The position numbers and the translations under genes are program-made. Shown here piece by piece: positions 36,219-43,626 of a stretch of DNA of 64,000 nt. The DNA is from Thalassospira profundimaris (GTDB lineage: Bacteria; Pseudomonadota; Alphaproteobacteria; Rhodospirillales; Thalassospiraceae), in contig NZ_JPWI01000012.1 of assembly GCF_003326795.1 (NCBI RefSeq), positions 102,254 to 166,253 of the forward strand, given 5' to 3'. Each line of letters begins with the position of its first letter. Position 1 is the stretch's first letter. Under the pieces are notes generated by a model, which ran no database searches, was not told where the DNA came from, and saw nothing but the letters and a program-made list of their open reading frames with translations.

Positions 36219-36312
36219 TCTGACGCTCCTTGATCGTGTGGGCTGTTTTGATGAAGTGACAATGGCATGCGCAAAAACGCGATGGAACTCCGATAAAATG
36301 CGCTATAGTTGT

Positions 36313-36322
36313 GCAAATTTGC
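36313..36322. promoter_or_regulatory. GCAAATTTGC palindrome between second DUF1127 and LysR genes
   Basis: A self-complementary 10-base core inside TTGTGCAAATTTGCGCA. It uses TGCAAA half-sites as in the first module but in a different geometry. It is a candidate LysR site. Confidence 0.4.
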
Positions 36323-36406
36323 GCAGTTGTTCTGATGCTCTCCGGGCGATAGGGAAGGGCGGTCATGCGTGAGATTGTTCGATTGACTGCTTGTAAGGGG
36401 TGATAA

Positions 36407-37276
36407 ATGAACTGGAACGACTTGCGGTTTTTTGTCGCTGTTGCGCAGGCTGGTACCCTTTCCGGGGCAGCACGCCGTCTGGGGAAGGATCACACAACCG
36501 TCGCCCGACGGATCGAGGCCCTTGAAGCCGATCTTGGTGCCCGTCTTTTCGACCGTTTGGCTACCGGCTGGCAATTGACCGATGCCGGGGAAAACCTTGT
36601 CCCCGTGGCTGGCCGCATCGAGGAAGATGTTCTGGCCTTTGAACGTCAGGCACGCGGGGATGAAACCGCACATGGTGTGGTCCGGATTGCGGTGCCGCCA
36701 GCGGCTGGAAGGCTATTGTTTGCGCCGCGCCTGGCCGAATTGCTGCGCGATCAGAAAAATCTCGAATATGAAATTCTGGGATCCAGCGTGATTGCCAATC
36801 TGGCCCGGCGTGAGGCCGATGTGGCGGTCCGCATGGCAACGCCCGACCAAAGTGGCCTGATCGCGCGCAAGCTGACAAATCTGCGTTTTGCCATTTACGC
36901 TGCCAAGGGCTATACGAGCCGGGTCGCCCGCAAGGATTGGGAATTTTGCAGTGACGGGCGCAATACCTTTGGCGATTATCAGCAAGGCTGGGTCTGGGAA
37001 ACGATTGATGCCAAGCTTCCCATGCGCGTAAAGGCCGATGATACGCAAACAGTCCTTGCCTTTGTGGCTGCGGGGCACGGCCTTGGATTGTTGCCGCGCT
37101 ATATGGCCGATTCTGATGATCGCCTTGAGATGATCTTTGACGACAAACTGGGTGAAGTCAGCAAGCCGGTCTGGCTTGTGGTACATCCCGATATGCGCAG
37201 ATCGCCCGGCGTTCGTATGGTGATGGATGCTCTCATCAGGGCAACCGAAAACATCCCGGCAGATTTTAAATCCTGA
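36407..37276 (+). CDS. LysR family regulator (second copy)
   Basis: A 289-residue LysR-type regulator of the same length as the copy at 34902. The DNA-binding part (TLSGAARRLGKDHTTVARRIEAL) and the C-terminal VVHPDMRRSPGVRMVMDALI are almost the same in both, while the effector domains differ more, so the ligands may differ. It is divergent from a DUF1127 gene. A weak CCGGGA/TCCCGG hairpin follows at 37341-37357. Confidence 0.88.
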   Translation: MNWNDLRFFVAVAQAGTLSGAARRLGKDHTTVARRIEALEADLGARLFDRLATGWQLTDAGENLVPVAGRIEEDVLAFERQARGDETAHGVVRIAVPPAAGRLLFAPRLAELLRDQKNLEYEILGSSVIANLARREADVAVRMATPDQSGLIARKLTNLRFAIYAAKGYTSRVARKDWEFCSDGRNTFGDYQQGWVWETIDAKLPMRVKADDTQTVLAFVAAGHGLGLLPRYMADSDDRLEMIFDDKLGEVSKPVWLVVHPDMRRSPGVRMVMDALIRATENIPADFKS

Positions 37277-37340
37277 AGATCGGGTTTGTTCCCGCCTGAA
37301 TTGATCAGGTTCCTGCAAATCAGCGTAAGAGAATGCAGTT

Positions 37341-37360
37341 CCGGGATTTTGTCCCGGTTT
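37341..37360 (+). terminator. Weak terminator after the second LysR gene
   Basis: CCGGGA-TTTTG-TCCCGG followed by TTTGTCTTTG. The stem is short. Confidence 0.45.
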
Positions 37361-37412
37361 GTCTTTGATCATGCGTTGAGATCCGGTCTATCGCATGTTG
37401 CAGGGGGTGGTT

Positions 37413-37955
37413 ATGACGACAACCCGGGATCTGGAAAACCTCCTTAAGCTGTCGTTCAATGGCGACAGGGATGCTTTCGAGCAGCTTTATCATGCGACCT
37501 CCGCGAAACTTTTTGGCATCGTTCTGCGTATCTTGAGAAACCGCGCCCAAAGCGAGGATGCTCTTCAGGATATTTATGTCCGCATCTGGCAGAAGGCGGG
37601 CGACTTTGAATCGGGACGGGCATCGGTGATCACATGGATGGCGACGATTGCCCGCAATCGGGCAATTGATATTGTCAGGCGCCAGCGTCCGGAAGCCGAC
37701 ATTGACGAAGTGGATGTTGATACACTTGCCTCGACAGATACCGTTTTTGAAGAAGTCGCGCGGGCCGGTGAAGTCCGCCGACTTGAACATTGTCTGGGCG
37801 GCTTGGAAGATGATCGTCAGCAAATGGTCAAACTGGCTTATCTTGAAGGCTGGTCACGTGCCGAACTTGCTGAACGGTTTGCCCAGCCAGTGGGAACGAT
37901 CAAGACCTGGCTGCATCGCAGCTTGCGACAATTAAAGGAATGCCTCGGATCATGA
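37413..37955 (+). CDS. ECF-type RNA polymerase sigma factor (SigK-like)
   Basis: A 180-residue ECF sigma factor. Region 2 (DAFEQLYHATSAKLFGIVLR, then SEDALQDIYVRIWQKA) binds the -10 element, and region 4 (KLAYLEGWSRAELAERFAQP, VGTIKTWLHRSL) the -35. The ATG at 37413 is chosen because a GGGGGTGG ribosome site precedes it. The anti-sigma gene overlaps its stop by four bases. The trio with the secreted DUF7282-like protein suggests control by an envelope or oxidative signal. Confidence 0.9.
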   Translation: MTTTRDLENLLKLSFNGDRDAFEQLYHATSAKLFGIVLRILRNRAQSEDALQDIYVRIWQKAGDFESGRASVITWMATIARNRAIDIVRRQRPEADIDEVDVDTLASTDTVFEEVARAGEVRRLEHCLGGLEDDRQQMVKLAYLEGWSRAELAERFAQPVGTIKTWLHRSLRQLKECLGS

Positions 37956-38680
37956 CCGATCACGAAGACAAGGACATGCTGGCGGCGGAATATGTGCTCG
38001 GGACGCTTGACGCCCGGCAACGCGATGCCGTGAATGCGCGCCGGGGCAATGAACCTGATCTTGAGGCGGCAATTATTGCTTGGGAAAGCCGGTTGTCACC
38101 ACTTAACACCCATTACGAAGCTGTCGCACCCTCGGCAAATTTGTTTGCGAATATTCGAAGCCGGATTGATGCAGAGGGGATTGAGATTGCCCGAACTGTG
38201 CCGGGGATTGCCGATTTCGCGGCTCTTAAACGCAAACTTGCGATCTGGCGTCTCGGTGCTTTGGGTTCTGCTGCGATAGCAGCCGGGCTTCTGATAACGG
38301 TGTTCACATCCGATCCGGTGTTGCCCGTTGCCGATGGCAAGTTTGTCGCCGTGTTCCATCGTGATGACACCCAGCCGGCCTTTGTCATGAGTGTCGATCT
38401 TGATACCCGCGAGGTCACCATTCGTCCGGTCGAGGCAACCGTTCCCGAGGGCAAAACCTATCAGCTGTGGATCGTTACCGATGAAACCGGGCCACAGCCA
38501 CAATCGCTTGGACTTCTGGAAAATGTTGCAAACCCGACCACCAAGCAACTTGGTCAGTTCGACCCGGCGATGCTGCGCAAGGCGACCTTCGGGATCAGTC
38601 TTGAACCGGCCGGAGGATCGCCGACCGGACTTCCGACCGGACCGGCCATTCACGGACATCTGATCCCGGTCGCGCATTAA
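37952..38680 (+). CDS. Anti-sigma factor (RskA-like)
   Basis: A 242-residue membrane-bound anti-sigma factor. The N-terminal cytoplasmic domain (residues about 10-75) includes DMLAAEYVLGTLDARQRDAV, typical of the class. A single membrane helix LGALGSAAIAAGLLITVF lies at about residues 100-117, and the periplasmic RskA domain holds GKTYQLWIVTDE. No HxxxCxxC zinc site is present. Start at 37952 overlaps the sigma stop by four bases (ATGA), giving equal production. Confidence 0.88.
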   Translation: MTDHEDKDMLAAEYVLGTLDARQRDAVNARRGNEPDLEAAIIAWESRLSPLNTHYEAVAPSANLFANIRSRIDAEGIEIARTVPGIADFAALKRKLAIWRLGALGSAAIAAGLLITVFTSDPVLPVADGKFVAVFHRDDTQPAFVMSVDLDTREVTIRPVEATVPEGKTYQLWIVTDETGPQPQSLGLLENVANPTTKQLGQFDPAMLRKATFGISLEPAGGSPTGLPTGPAIHGHLIPVAH

Positions 38681-38798
38681 AAATCACCTTTTTGAAACCC
38701 GATTGAATTGTCTGCGTAGCTTCTGTGTGTGCGATCAACGCACCAGACGAGCGAACCGCAAAAGGCGTGTTCACATTCAAAAGCAAAGGAGACTTCAC

Positions 38799-39233
38799 AT
38801 GACGTTCAAACGTAAGGCGACGGGTTTTGCTGGTGCCATGCTGCTTGGTGCCGGGGTTGTTTTTGCCGGAAGTTCGGCAGCATTTGCGATGGGGCCGATG
38901 GTCGATGCCATGGATCAGGACATGTCGGGCGGCACCGTCACCGCGTCAAAAATCATGGCTGGTGAAAATGGCTGGCTGGTTGTTCACCGCACCGATAGCG
39001 ACATGAAGCCGGGACCGGTTGTGGGGTATGCCCCGATCAAGAAGGGCGAGAATATGGACGTCGCGGCCATTCTGCAGGAGCCGGTCAAATCCGGCGAGAT
39101 GCTGATGCTGATGGTGCATTCCGAGGCCGGTGGCATGCAAACCGGTGTGTTTGAATATACCCTCGGTGCGAAGGAAGATGGTCCGATCAAGCCGGACGGC
39201 AAACTGGTGATGAAGGTTGTCAGCGCCCGGTAA
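38799..39233 (+). CDS. Exported DUF7282-like protein
   Basis: A 144-residue protein with a signal peptide ending AAFAMGP. The domain has ASKIMAGENGWLVVHR, GPVVGYAPIKKGEN and MLMVHSEAGG, which resemble the small beta-sandwich DUF7282 domain. AAGGAG precedes the ATG. It follows the sigma/anti-sigma pair by 119 bases and ends in a 9-base terminator stem. It is a likely target or reporter of the sigma factor. The assignment of the domain is by eye. Confidence 0.6.
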   Translation: MTFKRKATGFAGAMLLGAGVVFAGSSAAFAMGPMVDAMDQDMSGGTVTASKIMAGENGWLVVHRTDSDMKPGPVVGYAPIKKGENMDVAAILQEPVKSGEMLMLMVHSEAGGMQTGVFEYTLGAKEDGPIKPDGKLVMKVVSAR

Positions 39234-39255
39234 CGCATCCGTTCAGGAATGCCAG

Positions 39256-39285
39256 CAGCCCGCATGGTGTCAACCGTGCGGGCTG
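39256..39285. terminator. Terminator between the DUF7282-like and NicO genes
   Basis: CAGCCCGCA and TGCGGGCTG form a perfect stem around 12 bases. The T-rich tail TTATCGTTT on the plus strand is modest. Confidence 0.65.
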
Positions 39286-39292
39286 TTATCGT

Positions 39293-40369
39293 TTAAATCC
39301 AGCCCAGTTGCCTTGCTGATGCCAGCAACAGCATCACCCCGAACAATGTGATCATCAAAGCCCCGCCAAAGCCGACTGCGCGCCGGATGATCCCCGCTGC
39401 CCCGTCAGAAAGATGAAACAGATGCCGGGTTCCGGTCCGGATGCCAATGGCGGCAAGTCCGATCAGGCTGATGGTAAGGGCAACGCCAAGGGCCATGGCG
39501 AAGGCCGACCCGATGCCGATCAGAAACATCCCGTTTGCCATCGTAAAGAGCAGCACAAGTATAGAGCCCGTGCAGGGGCGCAGGCCAACAACGATCCCGC
39601 TTGCAATCATCTGCCAGCGCGTTTGAGCTGGTGCAGCGGTGCTGTGGGCATGATGGTGCCCGGTGTCTTGATGATCGTGCTGATGTTCATGTGCGAGATC
39701 ATGCGCGTGATTGTGGTCATGACCATGGTCATGCGTGTGGTGATGATGGTCATGGTGGGTGTGTCCGCCGTGATCACAGCAATCATCCCGTCCCTGCAGA
39801 ATGCGCAGGCACATCAACGCGCCAAGACCCGCAATCAGGGCATATGAAACAGCCTCAAGGACCAGACCGTTTTGGGTGATTGCCGCCGGGCCAAGATTAA
39901 GGATCAGGGTCAAGCCACCAACCAGCACGATGGCGGTTATCGCCTGTACGCCTGCGATAAGACTGCCCATGGCAACCCCCTGTCTCCATCCGGCATCGCG
40001 TGACAGGAAATAGGTGGTGGTAATCATCTTGCCATGACCGGGGCCCGCGGCATGAAACACGCCATAGGCAAAGGAAAGGGCAATGATCATCAGTCCCGGC
40101 CAGATACTGCGATCAGATTTGGCATCACGCAGGGTGGCGGTGATTTCGCGGTTGAGTTTGGTCTGAATGACAATTGTCTGACCAACAAGATCAGACAGCC
40201 AGCCGGGCAGGGAAATCAGGCTTTCATCTTGGGCGGGAGATGACGGGTTTTGAGCTGTGTTGGTGCTATCATTGCTGCCGCGACCCAGAAGATTGGCCGA
40301 CTGCGCATTGGCCGGATTAATCGACCCGAACGAAATCACCAGGAGCAAGGCTGCCAGCATTGCCGCCAT
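39293..40369 (-). CDS. NicO-family nickel/cobalt transporter with His-rich loop
   Basis: A membrane protein of about 358 residues with six or more helices. The hallmark HAAGPGHGK-type motif (FHAAGPGHGKMITTTYF) lies in the second helix, and a long histidine/aspartate loop rich in HDH repeats lies mid-protein. The ATG at 40369 has AAGGTGG upstream and gives a normal signal-like N-terminus; a start at 40444 would add 25 residues. Its start overlaps the DUF1007 stop by about 53 bases. The family exports or takes up nickel and cobalt; the Zur-boxed operon here suggests a link to zinc. Confidence 0.85.
   Translation of the reverse strand: MAAMLAALLLVISFGSINPANAQSANLLGRGSNDSTNTAQNPSSPAQDESLISLPGWLSDLVGQTIVIQTKLNREITATLRDAKSDRSIWPGLMIIALSFAYGVFHAAGPGHGKMITTTYFLSRDAGWRQGVAMGSLIAGVQAITAIVLVGGLTLILNLGPAAITQNGLVLEAVSYALIAGLGALMCLRILQGRDDCCDHGGHTHHDHHHHTHDHGHDHNHAHDLAHEHQHDHQDTGHHHAHSTAAPAQTRWQMIASGIVVGLRPCTGSILVLLFTMANGMFLIGIGSAFAMALGVALTISLIGLAAIGIRTGTRHLFHLSDGAAGIIRRAVGFGGALMITLFGVMLLLASARQLGWI
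39640..39780. repeat. Low-complexity His-codon tract in the NicO gene
   Basis: ATGGTC/GTGATG-type repeats encode the histidine-rich loop of the transporter on the minus strand. It is simple sequence, not a dispersed repeat. Confidence 0.8.
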
Positions 40370-41012
40370 CTGCCACCTTGCCCGCGCAAACAAGATCGGC
40401 GCGGATCGGCGCAACAAGGTCAAAATAGATGCGATTCTTTTCATCTTCGCTCATCTCGAAATGGCAGGAGAGATTCTTGACCCCGGAAAACAGGATAGGG
40501 TCGACCTGTGTGAAAGCGACATCAATATAATATTCAGCGTCATAGACAGACAGGCTGATTGTGTCCTTTTTCGGATCAAGCGGGCTTTCAAGATCCAGCT
40601 TGAAGTCATAGCTGACACGCCGGTCATCGGTAACATCTGCCTTGAAGTCCGATGCGCCGGAAAATGGCACCAGCTCTTCATTGCGGCGCAGATGTGTCAG
40701 CCAGGAAACTTCTGCCAGTGCGGCAAAGGCATTATCGCGCAGATTGGTGTTTTCATCGCCAAAGAACCGCGTGTCGTGGTTCTGGTCGAACTCGTCCATC
40801 AGCGTCATGCTGAACAGATCATCAAACACCCAATGAATGCGAATGCCTGTGATCTGGTCATTCTCGAACAGGAATTCGGCGCTGGCATCAATCCAGACAT
40901 GGGGATGGGCAAACGCCGAAACGCTGGTTGCCAGCAAAGCGAAGCCGGCAACCAGCACTGTCGCGCAGGATTTACGAAGCGTTGCCAAGGCAGTCGACAA
41001 GGGCGCCGACAT
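40317..41012 (-). CDS. DUF1007 family exported protein
   Basis: A roughly 231-residue protein with a signal peptide ending SAFAHPHVWIDASAE, the classical DUF1007 start after cleavage. The mature domain includes HWVFDDLFSMTLMDEFD and YDAEYYIDVAF. Many genomes pair DUF1007 with a NicO transporter, as here, suggesting a periplasmic metal-binding partner. The start at 41012 is the best guess and overlaps znuA by 41 bases; the frame is open upstream to 41249 but that part lies inside znuA. Confidence 0.82.
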   Translation of the reverse strand: MSAPLSTALATLRKSCATVLVAGFALLATSVSAFAHPHVWIDASAEFLFENDQITGIRIHWVFDDLFSMTLMDEFDQNHDTRFFGDENTNLRDNAFAALAEVSWLTHLRRNEELVPFSGASDFKADVTDDRRVSYDFKLDLESPLDPKKDTISLSVYDAEYYIDVAFTQVDPILFSGVKNLSCHFEMSEDEKNRIYFDLVAPIRADLVCAGKVADGGNAGSLAPGDFVRVD

Positions 41013-42069
41013 TCTGACGAAGGATTTCCTGATAGGCATCGGGTCCGGCAGCAATTTCCGCGCCAAGCGGGTCAAGGGTTCCGCTGCGAATACCGGTATC
41101 GGAAACAACGGCCTGCACAACTGCCGGGCGGAATTGCGGTTCGGCAAAGATGCAGACGGCACCGGTGTCACGGATTTTGTCTTCGATTTCATGCAGGCGC
41201 TTGGCTCCGGGCTTCTGATCAGGCGATACCGTGATCGACCCGACCGCATTCAAGCCAAATCCGGTTTCGAGATACTGATAGGCATCATGAAACACGACAT
41301 AGGGCTTGCTCTGGATCGGGGCGATCTGTTGGCGTAGATCATTGCCAAGTGACGTCAGGCTTGCAAGTAACGTTTTCAGATTGGCGCGATAGTCATCGGC
41401 ATGCTCTGGATCGATTTCGGCAAGTTCATCTGTGATTGCCGTTGCAATGCTTGCACCATTGGCTGGATCCATCCAGATATGCGGATCAATACCACCATGT
41501 TCATGATGGTGATCTTCTTCACCGTGCGCATCGTGATCCTGATCGTGATCGTGGCCTTCATCATGTGCATGTTCATCGTGATCATGATCGTCGTAATGGC
41601 CGTGATCTTCGTCGTGATCGTCATGATCGTCATGACCATGATTTTCCCACGTGCCGCCTTCACGCATCTTGCGAAGGGCAAGGCCCTCGGTCGCAATCAG
41701 TTCAAGCTGGTGGCCGTTCTTTGAAAGAGTCTCAAGCGGTTTTTCAAGGAAACCTTCAAGGCTGTGGGAAACATAAACCACCAGATCGGCCTCGCTCAGT
41801 GCTCGGGCCTCGCTTGGGCGCAGGGAATAGGAATGCGGAGAGGATGCACCATCAAGAAGAAGAAGCGGCTCGCCAATATCTTTCATGATGGCGCTGGTGA
41901 TGGCGTGGATCGGTTTGATGGATGTCACAACCTTTGGCGCGTCATCGCCATGAGCCGCAGCAGACGGGATATAGGTCATTGCCATCGGGGCGGCCGCAAT
42001 CAGCGGGGCAGCCAAAAGGAAACGACGAAGCGCAAGGGGGAAGGAGGGCATGTGTTCAATCCGGTTCAT
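40972..42069 (-). CDS. znuA: Zinc ABC transporter substrate-binding protein
   Basis: A 365-residue ZnuA-like protein with an N-terminal signal (about residues 1-40), SIKPIHAITSAIM carrying a zinc-binding histidine, GASSPHSYSLRPSEA, a histidine/aspartate-rich loop (about residues 140-190), VFHDAYQYLETGF and a conserved cysteine at the end. The His-rich loop traps zinc. A Zur-type box lies just upstream. No znuB or znuC is next to it, so its membrane partners must be elsewhere. The start at 42069 has a weak ribosome site; ATG 42051 is an alternative. Confidence 0.9.
   Translation of the reverse strand: MNRIEHMPSFPLALRRFLLAAPLIAAAPMAMTYIPSAAAHGDDAPKVVTSIKPIHAITSAIMKDIGEPLLLLDGASSPHSYSLRPSEARALSEADLVVYVSHSLEGFLEKPLETLSKNGHQLELIATEGLALRKMREGGTWENHGHDDHDDHDEDHGHYDDHDHDEHAHDEGHDHDQDHDAHGEEDHHHEHGGIDPHIWMDPANGASIATAITDELAEIDPEHADDYRANLKTLLASLTSLGNDLRQQIAPIQSKPYVVFHDAYQYLETGFGLNAVGSITVSPDQKPGAKRLHEIEDKIRDTGAVCIFAEPQFRPAVVQAVVSDTGIRSGTLDPLGAEIAAGPDAYQEILRQNVGALVDCLGNAS
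41505..41645. repeat. Low-complexity His/Asp-codon tract in znuA
   Basis: GATCGTGATC-type and CATGATCGT-type repeats encode the zinc-binding loop of ZnuA. No CRISPR-like regular spacers are present. Confidence 0.8.
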
Positions 42070-42096
42070 TGCAGGAGGGATGAGTTAATGTTTGTT

Positions 42097-42113
42097 ATGT
42101 TATATCATAACAT
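42097..42113. promoter_or_regulatory. Zur box upstream of znuA
   Basis: ATGTTAT-ATC-ATAACAT is a perfect 7+3+7 dyad and matches the alphaproteobacterial Zur consensus TGTTATAWNATAACA. It lies 28 bases before the znuA start. It would repress the znuA-DUF1007-NicO operon when zinc is plentiful. Confidence 0.75.
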
Positions 42114-42201
42114 TTGGTCAAGGGGAAAATGACCGGGTGGCGACTTTTTCCGCCAAGCCCGGCCATAATCATCGACCGAAATGAACCAATACCAAGATGT
42201 A

Positions 42202-43626
42202 TCAGGCGGCAGCCGCCGGTCTGGTCATGGGCGCTAAGTGCCGCCAGATCAATAGAACCGTTGCCAGCAACACGGCAGCGACCTGTACGACAAACACCAT
42301 CTGATAGGCTTTGGTGACATCAAGTCCGGCAAGCTTTGAAACCTGGAAGGTGATTTCCAGAAGTTCGATCCCGACTTCGGTTCCGAACATGATCACAAAG
42401 GCCGGAGCCAGGGTGATCAGCTTGTTACCATTCGCCGATGCAATCACGGCACTGACGACAAGCGTGGTGGCAATCCCTATGCCGATGCTCGAAAGCATCT
42501 TGGTCCAATAAAACAGAAGCGCATCGGTTGCCGGATAAGGATAGAAGATTGTCGCAATCGACGAGATGATCAGACAGGGAATGGCAATCAGCCAAAGCCG
42601 TTCCCGCCAATGCGGATTGCGTGCAATCAAGGCCCCGGCCCCAAAAACCATCAATACCTGACTTGCAGCACCGAGTGTGGCGCGGTCATCAATCAGTGAT
42701 GACGTGCACAGATGCCGGACAAGATAAGCGGTGTCATAGACGCCGGTGGTCGGGATTTCGAGAATGAACAAAACCGCCAGCAGGAAAATTGCATCCGAGG
42801 GCAGATTGGCATCGCGCGGGATCCATGAACGTGCGCCGAGATAAAGACAGATGGCAAAGGCAAGGAATACAGCCATGAGGCCAAGACCCAGCATGCTCTC
42901 GACACCGGCAAAGCTGTTGGCTGTTGTCCAGGCTTCGAACGAAATCACTACAAGCAGAAACAGGATAACCGGTTTCCAGTTTGTCTTGGGCTTTGGCGTG
43001 GTTTCGTCTGGCGCATGATGATCTGCCGCCTTCATCACGACGGGCATGATGACAAGGAACAGCATGGGTAATACCGCAAGGATCAGGAAATAGTTTCCGG
43101 TTCCCACATCAAAGGCGACATATTTGACAAGCTGTGGGGCGATCAAGAAGGCAATCGGCTGGGCCGCAGTCCAGATTGTTGTCAGCAGGGACTTTTCCCG
43201 GTCGGTTTTCGCCTGACTGATGGCAAGCTGTGCCAGCGGGGCGAAAAACGAAATGGCAAAGCCGCCCAGACAGAAGCTTGCAAGAATAATGATCTCGCGG
43301 ACCGAAAGTGCCGGGTCCCAATGCATGGTCAAACCGACGGCGGCATAGCAGGCACTTGCCAGCGAAGCTGTCGCAATGCAAACGCGACGTGCGGTCTTGC
43401 TGCTGATCACAAACGGGGCAATGGCAAGGGCCATGACCGCCCCGCCAATCAGAACCTCGATCAGGATGTCGGTGCGTTCGACCGATATGTTCAGGAAGCT
43501 GGCAAATTCGCCCTGAGAAACAGAAACCGTCATGGTGGCAACGGACCGAAGCCCGTTACCCAGAAGAATGAAAAGGCCCAGAAGTGCCGTTTCAATCAGT
43601 ACCAGTTGCTTGAGTGGTGAAGTCAT
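42202..43626 (-). CDS. MFS-type transporter at the end of the multicopper oxidase operon
   Basis: A 474-residue membrane protein with 12-14 predicted helices. The first segments are MTSPLKQLVLIETALLGLF and VLIGGAVMALAIAPFVI; no strict MFS signature GxxxDRxGRR is seen, so a divergent MFS member is the best call. Its start overlaps the GMC gene stop by four bases. It is the last gene of the six-gene operon and might export or import the compound handled by the dehydrogenase. The protein family of the carrier is tentative. Confidence 0.6.
   Translation of the reverse strand: MTSPLKQLVLIETALLGLFILLGNGLRSVATMTVSVSQGEFASFLNISVERTDILIEVLIGGAVMALAIAPFVISSKTARRVCIATASLASACYAAVGLTMHWDPALSVREIIILASFCLGGFAISFFAPLAQLAISQAKTDREKSLLTTIWTAAQPIAFLIAPQLVKYVAFDVGTGNYFLILAVLPMLFLVIMPVVMKAADHHAPDETTPKPKTNWKPVILFLLVVISFEAWTTANSFAGVESMLGLGLMAVFLAFAICLYLGARSWIPRDANLPSDAIFLLAVLFILEIPTTGVYDTAYLVRHLCTSSLIDDRATLGAASQVLMVFGAGALIARNPHWRERLWLIAIPCLIISSIATIFYPYPATDALLFYWTKMLSSIGIGIATTLVVSAVIASANGNKLITLAPAFVIMFGTEVGIELLEITFQVSKLAGLDVTKAYQMVFVVQVAAVLLATVLLIWRHLAPMTRPAAAA

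Noticed and set aside
41505..41645. Repetitive tract that looks like a short CRISPR array
   Set aside because: It is His/Asp codon repeat in znuA; there are no regular repeats and spacers.
42080..42132. Short frame with GCAGGAGGG on the plus strand before the Zur box
   Set aside because: The ribosome-like run leads only to a two-codon or 14-codon frame that crosses the Zur dyad.
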